Shown: piece after piece, positions 12,169 through 24,642 of the stretch
How positions within the stretch are numbered: position 1 is the first letter of the stretch
Layout of the letters: each line of letters opens with the position of its first letter
Source: Purshia tridentata
Taxonomy: Eukaryota > Streptophyta > Magnoliopsida > Rosales > Rosaceae
DNA length: 64,000 nucleotides
Assembly: GCA_003254885.1 (NCBI GenBank)
Contig: QANT01006271.1
Location: 62,001 to 126,000, forward strand
Direction: 5' to 3'
The notes under the pieces: generated by a model
The model's input: only the letters and a program-made list of their open reading frames with translations
Told to the model about the DNA's origin: nothing
The model's database searches: none
Position numbers and translations under genes: made by a program

Positions 12169-14403
12169 GCAAAGCACATGCTTAGCATTTGAAGGAAATG
12201 CCAGGAATTAGTGGTTGCAGCATCTGAAATAAACCTTTTAAGCCCATGTAAAGAAAACTGAAATAATCGTCCATTTGACGATTCATAACAGAGCTATGAA
12301 GTAGTGTCCAGTCACTAGAGCTATGAAGGGATCATTTGAGAAGAGATTAGGTGGTTTTGCCTGATGGTTCTGTCATTGATAAGTTTAAGGGGTATATCTA
12401 ATTGCTAGATTTCATTGCCTTCTGTGAAATTAACCTTTGTCAATATTTAGGTAGGGATCGGATTGAGAGCGCGTGCTCTTTGGAAATAAATGTGACTCAC
12501 CTCCTTTCGGACCTTTCCCATATCTTTGTCTTTTCATCTGTTTCTACTGATGACTAATTAAATAGATCATAACCTGCATCGATTGCTTTATGGTACAAGT
12601 CTTGATGTTGATGTTTCCAAGTATGTGAATCTCACGTAAGATTGCTTTCTGATTTTGTTATTTCCTGTTAAATGTGAGAGAGTTTTCTGCTGAGTGATCA
12701 TGGCCGGTTAAAGACTTGCAAAGTTGCAATCATGGACCTGTTGGACTAGCTGGTTAAATTGAACTAGCATATGTGTAATTGGAAAATATTCATTTCACTT
12801 AATTATTTTAAGAGAGATGATATTGGCACTCCAAAATGACGCCATATATACTTCACTCTCACATAAATAGTCAGAAAATTCTTTTAGGACTCTATTTAAC
12901 TTTTCCCTTATAACACTCAAAAAAGACTTCTTGCATTCCTCTATACTCTCACACATGAGTGCATAACGTTGATTTGAAGTGCCAAAATCATCTCCCTATT
13001 TAAAACCACATGACTTTCTGCACAATTTACATAGCCCTTTGTGTGTATGAATGCTGTATGCAATTTTATTCAGTTTGTTAGATCAGGATCTGAAAATTGA
13101 GCGGGGAAGTTGTACTCTTGTACTCTTGCTGCAATTTATAATCAGAAAAGAACAAATGTGGTATGATGGGGTTGCGCAACCCAGTTATGGATTGTTGAAT
13201 AGTGTCAAACTTGAGAGCTGCAGGTCTGACTGACATGATGATTTTTTTGTTGATTTTTATAACCCATCAACGTTTTCTGCTTCTAAATTCGTGGTGACAA
13301 ATCTGACCCAGTTACAGTGTGTCAAGTGGGCATTTACAGAGCGTGCATGAAGGCATGAATCATGCATGTATAGACCTTTGTGGGGATCGAGTCTTTTTTA
13401 TATTCACATGGGGACATGGTACGGTTCTGGCTTCTGCTTTGATTACATTGAAGTCGCAAGTAGCGACATGATGTCTTACTTAGATTCTCTCTGTAAAAGC
13501 TTTGTTTCTTGTGGAAGACTGAAAGTTGTAGGGTAAGCTGTTGCTGTTCAGGCCAACTGGATATATGTTTTGGCGGTTTGGCACCACTTTGTTTTGCATT
13601 TTGATGCTAAAGAACGGAATATGCCCGGGAGAGCCAAGAGTGGGTTACCAATGGACTGACATAACAGTAATAATTGAAATACAACCCTCTCACCAGTGGT
13701 TCAGTATTAAAATGATGGTGAGTATGTAACCAATGGTAAACTTAGATATCCCAGATTCCAACTCTCATGTGTACAAAACTACTTTAGTTTATTGGATACG
13801 TATAGTTTGCAATGAGGAATGAGCCGTTAGGAACTCCTCATTACCTAAAAGGAAAAAATAGAAACTCAAAATCCCAAACTCATAGGCCCTTTAAAACTGT
13901 AAAAAACATGGGTGTTTTGAAAGTTGATAATTACTTTTGTTGGATGCTTAGCATAAATGAGTCAGTTGCATGGCATTTGGAAACAGGCTTACCATTAAGA
14001 ACAAAAAGTTACGTGCAGATATATCATACAATACATCAAAATAGCTTTCAGAATCACTCATCTTTTAAAGGATTGCAATTTAAAGACCAAGGCCACAGGC
14101 TCAGAGCCTCAAATACCATAGCAGGACTTAAGCAAAAGTTGAGGAAGCCCATTTGAACCCATGTTGGGGTTTTGACTTGAGCATCCGAGATTGATCTGTG
14201 AAACGATCCAAATATTCAGATAAGACTATTAAAAGCTACGTACATGTAAATTTTCAAGGTCTTAAAAAAAAGAAACCATTGCATTTTTTATTTAATAATA
14301 CTCAAAGTTTACATGAAATACATGAAGAAATTAGTCATAACAGTCGACTAGTCAATACATCCCTACTCCTGAAAAGAAATGCATACTGCAACGTTATGTG
14401 ATG
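12169..14403. other. Intergenic between KRP and the BSD gene (tail to tail)
   Basis: The first 300 bases or so are probably the KRP 3' untranslated region. One MITE (12812-12996) is listed separately. The remainder is AT-rich with only short chance frames; I saw no gene. The two genes converge, so both 3' ends lie in this stretch. Confidence 0.5.
12812..12996. mobile_element. Small MITE (185 bp) with inverted ends
   Basis: The left end (GAGAGATGATATTGGCAC) and the right end (GTGCCAAAATCATCTCCC) are inverted repeats over about 28 bases. The flanks TATTTTAA (12804-12811) and TATTTAAA (12997-13004) could be an 8-bp target duplication with one mismatch, or part of a 9-bp one. The end sequence resembles Mutator-type MITEs, but the duplication is not clean enough to fix the superfamily. 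No coding capacity. Confidence 0.65.
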
Positions 14404-16119
14404 CTATGGAGTTGGAAACGCTAAGCTTGCTCCAGGCTTTGCCTCTGCCATTTCAACTTCACAAGCATTGGCATTTGAAGACTTTTGTTCATTTTCCATT
14501 GCCATTTCTTTGAGTCTTGCAAGTTGTATGGCACGCAGCTCATATCTGATAATCAAATGAAGAAATCACATTTAAGGAGAATAAGTAAGTGACTTTCATC
14601 ATTTCGCTTCGAATGCAGTTTTTGTTAAGGAGCAAATAAAAAATGAACAAAAATTGATGTCATGAATATAGGTTGGCTGGAATTTGTCAAGAAAAGTTTT
14701 CAGTGATCTTTTAACAATCAAGTTTTTGAACTAGTCATGTGTGACAACATGTAATCATAGACAATCTATTATAAGCCTTACCATGTCCAACTAAATCATT
14801 AGCTTGGTGCTATCTGATTCACAACAAAACAATTTTTGTTCCTTCAACTCAATTGCTTGTTTGTTAGACGATAAGAGTCTAAACAACTCTTCTCTGGTCC
14901 TATGATAGGAATGAGGATAAGAGTCTAGAGCTCTGTTATATACACTCTGTATGCACTAAGTACTCATGTCATTTAACTGTGCTCCTTAATAACATGGCGT
15001 GCAACATAATTGAAAATTTGAAACTTATAATACTTACTCAGCCACTTGTTTCTTGACAAGCGTAAAGTATATTCTCCAAAATTGATGTTCCTTCAAGTAG
15101 CGGGGGCATAGAATGTATCTTAGATGGGAAATCTCCTGAAAAACGAGAAACATCCATAATTATGCTCTTAAAGGATAGCATGATGCAACTCCAAGTTATA
15201 TTTTATAAAAAATCTAGCTGTGGTTCCTAGAATACCCTCTTTTTGCTATTTAATTCAATTTCCTGAGATAATGTGACAAAAACCAGCTCTCAGTGAATTA
15301 TTACAAAAGGGGACCAACCAATTATAAAAAGCTTGCAAATTGCTAGAGTAAAATGCAACATTCTTATTAGGCCAAAGAAAAAGAAAGAAAGAAAAACAGG
15401 CAACATTATACAATCTTTTATATAAAAATAACTAGTATATGTTGAACCAACTTTAAAATTGTGAATTTGTCATCAATTGCAAAAAGCATTAAAGATATAG
15501 GACGAGCTAGAATTAGACCTTCACTTTTGACAGCACAAGGGTGGCATGTCTTTCCTGCCATTCCGAGAGATCTTTTTGAGTGTTGCTCGAAGTTGTCGGA
15601 GAATTGTCACCACAAGTAGCTCCCTCATCATCTACACCGCAATCAATTCAATGTGAATTTAATTCAATTAAAAAAAGAAAAAATAAAGAACCCATTACAG
15701 TTCTTATTGTCCTTATTGTACTGATGCATAGATTCAAATGTATGATAAACCCAGCTTTAAGATTTTGGTATTTACCCACATGAACCCAACAAACCCATTA
15801 TCAAACTTAATCAAATAGACCTTTCATTTCACTTCTAAAACATCAAAACAACATAAAGCACTGGTCTTTTACTTTCAATTGTTTTCTCAGTTACCAAACA
15901 GATTTGGCATAAGGTGATAATAAGAGAGGTACCCGGGAGAGAGAAATTCTTGAAGGTGTCTAAAGTGAAAGACTTGACGTGATCGATCAATTGCTGTGTG
16001 ACTCCAAGTAGCTCCTCTTCTTGTTCGTTTTGGTGAAGGGGCTGCTTTGGGGGATCAGGGCTTTTGGTCTTTTCACTGTTCTTTAAAAGACTGCGTCGGA
16101 ACCACGAAGATAAGTCCAT
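14404..16119 (-). CDS. BSD-domain protein, 4 exons
   Basis: Small plant BSD-domain protein (domain named after BTF2-like, synapse-associated and DOS2-like proteins); its function is poorly known. Exons on the minus strand: 16119-15933, 15631-15519, 15135-15038, 14545-14404, giving 179 residues. The N-terminus MDLSSWFRRSLLK and the segment GVTQQLIDHVKSFTLDTFKNF are typical of plant members. The BSD fold spans about residues 85-137 and shows its hallmark aromatic pairs: LSEWQERHA, ISHLRYILCPRYL and EHQFWRIYF. A charged tail follows (LARLKEMAMENEQ). The gene shape is normal, with GT-AG introns and conserved phases. By position it matches the Arabidopsis BSD gene that lies beside KRP5, as I remember it. 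Confidence 0.88.
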
Positions 16120-18500
16120 TGGCGAAATGGTGGCGAGTCACAGACTCCGCAGTGAAAGAAGGAGAGCGATGGTCAACAAAAAAAAGTGATTATGGGCTTA
16201 ATTGAGCCGCTCATTAACTGGGCTCTCAAACTAGAGAGCAAGAGTGATGGGCTTCTTTCCATTTTAGGCACTTCTTGAGTTGTTGCAAAGTCCTTTTCAA
16301 GATGGGGTTGTAACTCGAACGAGTTGGACGGCTCGGGCACTGTTTAGGAACTTATTGAGTTGGTGGAAAGTCCTTTTCAAAATTGGGTTGTAACTCGAAT
16401 GAGATAGATGGCTCAATTTGGTTTAGACTGGAGATTAGAATCATATAACTCAAGTTTAAAATTTAATATTTTAAAATGTAACTTTAGTTTATTTAAAATA
16501 CACTTAATTTAAAAACGTATGATTTATCACGTCTTAACTGTAATATTCTTTAAATGGTTGTGATCATACATAATTCCTTAATTAGAACACAAAACTCTAA
16601 GTCTCTAATAAACATTGGATGCCTTTACATATATTATGTGTCATCATCAATTACTTTGATCAAATACTTGGCGTGCAATATTACTAATGATGGGAGTATG
16701 GGACTGACTTTCGCTCACCACCACAACAATGCACGCCTACTTCAATTAATATTCCTCTTTCTTCGTCCATTTAATCAGCAGTACTGTCACAATGATTTAC
16801 CTCCAAAAGCTGAAATTTTACCATGTCACAATGATTCACATTGTAGCATTTATGGCTATTTGGAGATATAACATTTTCTAGGTGTAATTTGAACAAAAAT
16901 ATATTTTCACCCTCTTCTCTTCGAAAAATAGTTATATGCATGCTATAAGCCTATAACCCCAATTTGCCGTTTTCAACAAAATTAAGAAATCACCAAGTTG
17001 TCATGTATGTCACAATCCGATTGCTGTTCTTATAAGGAAACTAATTTTGACTTCAAAAAGCATATTCAAACCTTAGAATGCATTCCTATGTAAGATCGAC
17101 CACCAATCCTTAACTTTAGGATCCTGCTCTCCATGCTTATATATATATATATATATGCATGGTTATGCAGTTTATCTGGTGCGACAATACATGCTGATTG
17201 CCATCCATGTTTTATTGACTTTGACTTGAACCAAAAGTTTTTTTGTTTGCATCTAGAACAAAGGAATGGTGGTGGTAGTGGAAGACATCATATCAAACCG
17301 AATTATCATATCATATCATATCATTATCAATGTAAATAATGATATGGGGTCGGACCCATTTGTCCCTAATACATTCTTAACCTTGAGATGACCCACTAGA
17401 GGTGGTGGGTAATCATAAATCACAAAATTATCATAAGTGACCATACCATACCTCTCTCCTTATCCAAATTGTGATTAATTATTCTCATTTCATTTTTTCC
17501 TTTTCTTTGTTTTTGTCTTCTCACGTGGATAGTGCAAATTTTCCCAAAAGGCAAAGCTATTTTTCTATATTTTATTTTACCCTTAAACATAAGGGGTAAT
17601 TAGAGATCTAGCTCCCTCATCTTTTGACCATTGGATTTGGAGCTGCTACCCCATAAATAGACCTTTCTTTTCTGGCTTTGTAAGGGTAAACAAAGCATCA
17701 AGTAGTATATATGTAGAAGCATTTCAAAACACACCTTTCCAATAACAAAGAAAATTGACACAATTCACTATCTCATCAATATCTTTAATAAATACTGAAT
17801 ATGTGTAATTACGGAATAAGGCAAGATATTTTTAGCGCGAGGATTTTTATTTTGGTACGAACTCAAGGAATATTTTCTGACAAAGACAAAAGAGTCGGGG
17901 AATATTTCACTTTTTAATCGTTACAAGTTATAGGGGACAAAAAAGTAAAATACGTCAATATTGTCAAACTAATAAAACTACTTTTTAATTTTCCCGCGTT
18001 TTTTAGCCTGTTGCTGATGAGAGGTTTTGACTTTGTCTGTGAACAGTGAACAAAGTTACAAGCCCCTCCTTTCTGTGCTCCTACTCCTTTCTTCAATATA
18101 ATACTATTAATTAATTAATATTATGCAAAAGGAAAACAGCACCCCCTCCCTCCTTTAATTTAAAAACACGTTTAATCCAAGAGAGAGCAACAAAAACAGG
18201 AAGAGATTATGCAAGATTTTGAGTGTGACTGTGTGACTGTGTGAGTGAGTGTGATACTAGAACCCAAAAAAAAAGGCAGAAAAGCATGACCCACCAAATA
18301 GGCCCATTTGCTTTGGACAATTGCAATCTATGTCTGAACACCACCTGTTTGACGAAAATGGCCAAAGAGGTTCACCTACAGCAACATCTCCCACTGAGTC
18401 TCTGTCTCTCTTCCCCTCATTTCACTCTCTCAACCCCTCCATTCTTTTTTTTTCGCCCTGACATTCCAATTTTCTCTTCTGGGTTACCACTTTTCTCTCC
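16120..18500. other. Intergenic between divergent BSD and NPH3 genes
   Basis: Shared upstream region of two divergent genes. It holds an 80-bp tandem duplication at 16265-16418 (listed), a TA microsatellite near 17141-17157 and a CT-rich leader just before 18500. The ATATCATATC-type repeats near 17300-17325 are simple sequence. I saw no further gene. Confidence 0.5.
16265..16418. repeat. 80-bp tandem duplication, two diverged copies
   Basis: Two consecutive units, about 16265-16344 and 16345-16418, share the landmarks CTTGAGTT/ATTGAGTT, AAGTCCTTTTCAA (offset exactly 80 bases) and GGGTTGTAACTCGAA. They differ at roughly one base in eight. The array lies about 150 bases upstream of the BSD gene start, so it may be part of that promoter. 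Confidence 0.8.
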
Positions 18501-21500
18501 ATGGACCGCGGTGACAAGCATCAGCAGCAGCAGCAGCAGCAGCTCTCTATGGCTAAGAGTTCGCGGCAGCAGCGATACAATGAATGGTTTGTTGGTTGCT
18601 TTTTTCTGTGTGGTTTTGATGTTGTAATTCACTTGAATATTTGCAATCTTCTTCTTTGAGTATTACCTCAATGATACTGTCAGTGCTATGTTTGATATCT
18701 CTTTGTGCTTTGATCTTGTAATTTATTCCTATTCTACTATTACTTTTATGGCTGTCACAGGCAATGTATAGCTTTTCATTTATTTTTTCTGTGGTTTTGT
18801 TGCTCTTTCTCTGTTTTGATGACTGATGTTATAGACTTGAGGTTACTGCGTTTATTGCTAAACTTCATAGTTGTCTTATTCAATTGTTTCTCGAGTACTC
18901 TGGAAAGTTTTATATCAATGTAAAGTGTTAATGAAATTACTTTGTTTTCAACAATAATTCTAATTGCTTACTGTCTGATTTTTTGTGATTTTTGTTTTCT
19001 CTTCATATGTCTTTTAGAAATTGAGCTTTAAATTCTATTAATTAGTGTAATTTCAAATAGCTGCAATGGTCTCTTGTATTAGTGTGTGGTTGGTATATTC
19101 TGTAGGATTTTCCGGGATGTTCCCAGCGATATTACAATAGAAGTGAGTGGAGGGGCTTTCTCACTACATAAGGTAACTATTTGCGTTCTTTTGTTACTTT
19201 TAAATTCCTCATTATTTTCTGCTTGAAAACAGATTGATCAAAATTACTCTTGCAACAAATCTCTCTCTCTCTCTCTCTCTCTCCCTATATATATATATGT
19301 ATATCTCTGTGTGTGTAAATTTAATGCAATAATCAGAGCATGCTGTAACATGACTTGCGTTTTCACTGTCTTGATGAACTTCTGATTAATGTTATTTTTT
19401 AATGTAGTTCCCTCTTGTCTCTCGAAGTGGGCGAATCCGAAAGTTAGTTGCTGAACATAGGGATTCTGATATCTCAAGGGTGGAGCTTCTTAATCTACCA
19501 GGAGGTGCTGAATCATTTGAATTGGCAGCAAAATTCTGTTATGGTATTAACTTTGAAATCACATCTGCAAATGTTGCTCAGCTGTGTTGTGTTTCTGATT
19601 ACCTTGAAATGACTGAAGAGTTCTCAAAAGATAATCTTGGTTCACGTGCTGAAGAATATCTTGAAATTGTCGTTTGCAAGAGTCTTGAAATGTGTGTTGA
19701 AGTTTTGCAACAATGTGAGATGTTACTCCCTCTAGCTGATGAGCTGAGAATAGTTAGCCGTTGCATAGATGCAATAGCCTCAAAGGCTTGTGTAGAGCAA
19801 ATTGCTTCAAGCTTCTCACGCTTGGAGTATAGCAGCTCAGGGAGGCTTCACATGAACAGGCAAACCAAATGTGATGGGGACTGGTGGATAGAAGATCTTT
19901 CTGTTCTTCGGGTTGACTTGTACGAAAGAGTCATAACAGCCATGAAATGTCGTGGAGTCCGCCCTGAGAGTATTGGTGCATCTCTTGTGAACTATGCCCA
20001 GAAGGAGTTGACAAAGAAGTCCAGCTTATGGAACCCCTCTAGCCAGACAAAAGTTGATGTAATTTCAGTTTCATATGGGCATGAAAAACTTGTGGTTGAG
20101 ACAATTGTCAGCCTTCTGCCTGTTGAGAAACTTGCTGTTCCAATCAATTTCCTTTTCGGGCTTTTGCGAAGTGCTGTAATGCTTGATTGCACAATTGCTT
20201 GCAGACTTGATCTGGAGAGGAGGATTGGGTCCCAGTTGGATATTGCTACTCTTGATGATCTTCTAATTCCATCTTTCAAGCATGCTGGCGATACTTTATT
20301 TGATGTGGATACTGTGCATAGGATTTTAGTTAACTTTTCTCAGCAAGATGATAGTGAAGAAGATATGGAAGATGCCTCCGTTTTTGAATCTGATAGTCCT
20401 GACTCGCCTTCCCAAACTGCTTTGTTTAAAGTTGCAAAGTTGGTGGACAATTACCTTGCTGAAATAGCCCCTGATGCAAACCTGAAGCTTGCTAAATTTT
20501 TAGTCATTGCTGATGCTTTACCTGCACATGCACGAACTGTTCATGACGGGTTATATCGAGCCATCGATATTTATTTAAAAGTATGTTTTTCTTCTTCGTC
20601 TTAATTAAGATGTTTTGCTATTTACAGAAACCTAGTTGGGGTGGGTGTGGTGGGTGGGTAGGGAATATAAGTTAAATGTTATCATCTTGTAGATAATTGT
20701 TGGTTCTGTTAGAAGTTAGGAAAAAGCACTTGCTTGCTAGAATGAACATGAAAAAAATATAATGTGAAGAATTCTCAAGAAAAACTTTTCCCACTCAACT
20801 AAGCTCATTATGCAATATGCTTTAGTAATGCACAATGTTCTTGTTTTCTAATTATCATTCAGATAAAAATAAATTTTAAGTTTTCTTGGGATAATATTGG
20901 CCCAGGGTAGAAAAGCACCATTCATTCATTAGTATAAATTTAATTATATATGTTCTTTTTCCCACAGGCCCATCAAGGTTTATCAGATACAGACAAGAAG
21001 AAGCTCTGCAAACTGATTGATTTCCAAAAGCTCTCACAAGAAGCTGGTGCACACGCTGCACAGAATGAGCGCCTCCCCCTCCAGTCAATAGTACAAGTGC
21101 TTTATTTTGAGCAAATAAGGCTCAGAAATTCTCTAGGCTGCTCCAATGGTGATGATGAACCCAAACCACTGCACCAGTCATGGCGGATCAGCAGTGGTGC
21201 ACTCAGTGCAGCGATGTCTCCACGAGACAACTATGCATCATTAAGGAGAGAAAACCGTGAACTAAAACTTGAGCTTGCTCGGCTACGGATGAGACTAAAT
21301 GATCTTGAAAGAGAACATGTCTGTATGAAGAGGGATATGGAGAAATCTAACTCTCGTAAATTTATGAGCTCTTTCTCTAAGAAAATTGGCAAGTTAAGCT
21401 TCTTTGGACATAGTTCTTCAAGGGGATCCACTTCTCCATCCAGGCATTCATATAGAACTGATTCTAAGGTGATCGAGAGAACGTGTGCAAGCACAGATTA

Positions 21501-21501
21501 G
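18501..21501 (+). CDS. BTB/POZ and NPH3 domain protein, 4 exons
   Basis: NPH3-family protein: these act as substrate adaptors for CUL3 ubiquitin ligases, several of them in blue-light and auxin responses at the plasma membrane. Exons 18501-18586, 19106-19172, 19408-20580, 20968-21501 give 619 residues. An N-terminal glutamine run (CAG repeat, residues 8-14) precedes the BTB domain (about residues 28-120: WIFRDVPSDITIEV, FSLHKFPLVSRSGRI, AAKFCYGINFEI). The NPH3 domain spans about 208-496 (DWWIEDLSVLRVDLY, NERLPLQSIVQVLYFEQ). A coiled coil follows at about 535-570, then a basic serine-rich tail ending ERTCASTD. Overall it resembles Arabidopsis At5g48800 almost end to end, as far as I recall that protein. 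Exon 3 is a single long exon, which is usual for the family. Confidence 0.93.
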
Positions 21502-21983
21502 GCAATCCACATTACCAGGAATTTTTTCACGTTTTATTAAGTGCAAGCCATGTTCATTGTGACATTTTACTATATTATGCTTTTTTGGCCACCCTGTAAA
21601 TAAGATTGGGTGCTTTGAGTCAGGAATAGCGGGTAAAACTTCTTGATTGCAAGTGATGCTTTTGAGTGAGTACAGTTTTGACATTTGTTTAAACTTTAAA
21701 TCATTTAGTAAATTTTAAATTAGCATGCAGGATTCTCATTTACAGTCATTCTGATTGGCTTGATTTTTATATAGAAAAATTCTACCTTGATTTTAAATGT
21801 AGCAAGTTCATGGCATCTGGAGCAGTAGCTTCATGTTAATTAGTATATAGACACTATGCTGGATATATAGAAAAAAACAAATGGAAGTATAAACTTATAT
21901 AGCTGCTCTAGCAAGGTAACAAGCATTGGTACATAATCAACATACAAAAAAAGGTTTAAAGAATGACTGTTGGAATAATCAAT
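21502..21983. other. Convergent 3' region of NPH3 and PADRE genes
   Basis: About 480 bases between two facing stop codons. Nothing else is seen; both polyadenylation regions should lie here. Confidence 0.5.
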
Positions 21984-22769
21984 TTAAGCAGAGCCTGGAA
22001 ACTGCACCCGTTGATCAGTGACCTTGCCTTGCCGCTCCTCATCCTTGTCTGACAAGGCAAAAGCTACCTTAAAATGAAGCAACTTACGAGCACTGTCGGG
22101 TTTTCTTAAACAAGATTTCAACATGGTGACCTGTTTACTTTTTGCAAACATAAGATCACCATCTACTTTTCTAGGAGCATTGGCAGTCATGCCATTGATG
22201 CTATAATAATTTTCTTTAGCATATCTAGTATCAATTTTTGAATATATCTTTGATCGCCGTTTGTCAAACAAGTCTGTCCAGAACCCAAATTGGAGATCCG
22301 TTTGGAGTCCTCTGTCAGGTTCTTGGTCAGTAGGGCTTACAGTGGCACAAGAAGAAAGGTTCATAAACTGATTCTTAAGCCTTCTTCTGTGCTCTTGGTG
22401 CTTTGGTGTCATCCCAGCATATGTCTTTTGTGAGGAGGTTTCTTTAGACACCAGCTGTTGCTGACCATGATCCTTATGACATGTTCTTTGCTTCGAAGAA
22501 GATGAAGGTTGATCATCACACTGCTCTCTGGCTTTCAGCAACTGATAGATTGTGCGGTTGGGAACTATGAAGAACACTCTTCCAGGGGTCAGAACTGCTT
22601 CAGGCTTAACCACAATCCACGGGAACTCGAAGATGTCAGGCCTAGTGATGCAGTGCCTGGGGTGCCTTTTCAACACCTCAGCAGCAGGTATTGGTTCCTT
22701 GTGAACCTCCACACGCCTTCCCGGATGCACCAATTTCAGTACACCCTTCTCCCCTGCTATGGTTCCCAT
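21984..22769 (-). CDS. PADRE (DUF4228) domain protein, single exon
   Basis: An intronless 261-residue protein of the plant PADRE/DUF4228 family, whose members respond to pathogens and stress; their biochemical role is not known. The domain occupies about residues 8-80: VLKLVHPGRRVEVHKEPIPAAEVL, then RHCITRPDIFEFPW, then the closing motif PGRVFFIVPNRTIYQLL. The rest is basic, low in hydrophobic residues and probably disordered, with a short conserved-looking piece near the C-terminus (KSCLRKPDSARKLLHFKVAFAL). The start is the first ATG, directly before the domain (MGTIAGEKG). Members often begin MG, which can be a myristoylation signal, but here the third residue is T, so this is uncertain. 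Confidence 0.87.
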   Translation of the reverse strand: MGTIAGEKGVLKLVHPGRRVEVHKEPIPAAEVLKRHPRHCITRPDIFEFPWIVVKPEAVLTPGRVFFIVPNRTIYQLLKAREQCDDQPSSSSKQRTCHKDHGQQQLVSKETSSQKTYAGMTPKHQEHRRRLKNQFMNLSSCATVSPTDQEPDRGLQTDLQFGFWTDLFDKRRSKIYSKIDTRYAKENYYSINGMTANAPRKVDGDLMFAKSKQVTMLKSCLRKPDSARKLLHFKVAFALSDKDEERQGKVTDQRVQFPGSA

Positions 22770-24642
22770 TGCAAGTTTATATTTCTTGACAAATATAGGA
22801 TTAAAGAAAACTGAGGGAAGAGGGAAAGAGGCTGCATAAGTTTTCTACTTATACTCCATCACCTCACTAGATGAAAAAAAACAGGCGGCAAATCTTATGA
22901 TGATTCCTTGGTGAACAAGAAATTTGGCCGGAATAATTTGATTCAATAGGATAATCTATTTTGTAGTTTGTACAGATGGATCCGCAGTCATTTTTTTCTT
23001 AGAAGATTCTTTGTTTGCTTGACATTGTGTGAATGGACCTTGGTGGTAGGCTCCTTTTTAACTTATCTTTTATTTTTCTTTTTCATTACTATCGTTGCAT
23101 GTCTTTTTAGATATTATGTTATTACTCTGAATCATTATTTGTTGTTTAAATGGAGTCATGGACTCATGCCTGAATGCGTAATTGTAATTCACAATCTAAC
23201 AATATAAATTACAGAATTATTCATGATTTATGAGCCATCCTCTTGAAATGAATCTTATATGTTACTGAATCTCTTCTCATTGTAAAATTATGCCTCATAG
23301 ACCATCTCCCATTAAAAATTTTCTCCACAAATAAGATATGTGATAAGCAAACATTTTATTAACTAAACACAACCATATGACCTCATGTTATTAAGTCACA
23401 AAACCTACATGGCCATATCCGTAGGGTGGTGTTCAAAATATCCAAGAGGCAGTGGTGAAGTCAAAGCAGCCTCAAGACTCGAGAGCATTGGATTGTTCGA
23501 ATTTAAGAGTGAGCGACATTGTGACAACATTATGAACACACTCATGTGTACAAAATTCACAATAAATTAACATGAATTATGAATATAGCTGAAATGATCC
23601 AATGAGCGACCTTGAAATCACCACCTCACCTAGACATTGAGAGGTTATTGTGATTCACGCGCATATTAATTCAATTATTTTATTTGATTGTTGTGAAATA
23701 AATGCTCCTCTTCCAAAGTTTTCAATTGATCGAACTTCAAAGTTGTTTTTCTCTTTTGTTTTGCCTTCTGGCTTTTGATACTTATTTTATTAATCAAACT
23801 ATCCAAGAAAACATGGGTTTGATTTTAGAGGGTTATACACATCCAAAAATTGGATCACTACATCCACACTTTTGTTTTTAAAAACTTAAGTAACATTCTA
23901 CCTTCTTTGAGAAGTGCTCCCCATCAACTAGTGCTCCCCATCAACTAGTGCTCCANCCATTATGGAATTAGAAATTATTTTATTGATTTTTATGTAATTA
24001 ACCCAAGTTTAAACACTACCCAAGTGTTAAATTTCTAAAAACTTTAAAAATAGGTTAAATATTTTTTTTTTTTGGACCAAATAGGTTAAATAGTTTTTAA
24101 TTGAGTTAAATTTGAGTTAATTTTCCAAATTTCTCAACTTTTATGGCTCCAATTAAAGGAAAAATGGGTGAAGGCAAGATTGAAAAGTTGAAAAAAAAAG
24201 TGGTGGGTGTAGTGATGAAATTCTTGGGTGGAAATTGTAACTATCTAAAGCCTAAACCCCTTCGAGCACCTGAATCCGGCCTAATTAAGAATCACAATCT
24301 TTGTGCAATGGGCCTTGATCAGAGGCCCGATTAGTCATAATTGGATCACGTCGAAAATGCACCACACTTGGCATCCTATCAGTTCAACGACATGTCGTAT
24401 TTATGAAGAAGCATGAAACAAGAAAGCAACACACGAAGTCCAAGTTTGTGAGCCCACCAAAAGATATGGATACTAACTGCAAACCAGAAAGAGGCAGGCA
24501 CAAACTTATTGCCAGAAAGAAGTCAAATATCGTAACATGCCTTGATCAAGAACAGTTCCAAAACACAACAACTAACAAAGGGTCTTCCAACCCTGACATA
24601 AACTTATTGGAAAGCTTTTTCGATTCTCTTTTGGTTCAACAT
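22770..24642. other. Intergenic, PADRE promoter to cytochrome b5 3' end
   Basis: AT-rich sequence without a supported gene. It contains a short 17-bp tandem repeat with an adjacent N (23913-23956) and a T-rich run near 24061. The lysine-rich short frames near 24140-24330 have no family resemblance and were left out. Confidence 0.5.
23913..23956. repeat. 17-bp tandem repeat (2.5 units) ending at an undetermined base
   Basis: Unit AGTGCTCCCCATCAACT starts at 23913 and 23930, with a third partial copy at 23947. An N follows at 23956. Short repeats next to an N are where assemblies often collapse, so the true copy number may be higher. Confidence 0.8.

Noticed and set aside
13812-14156. Plus-strand frame of 114 codons behind KRP
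   Set aside because: No family resemblance, no splice sites, ordinary AT-rich composition; probably chance.
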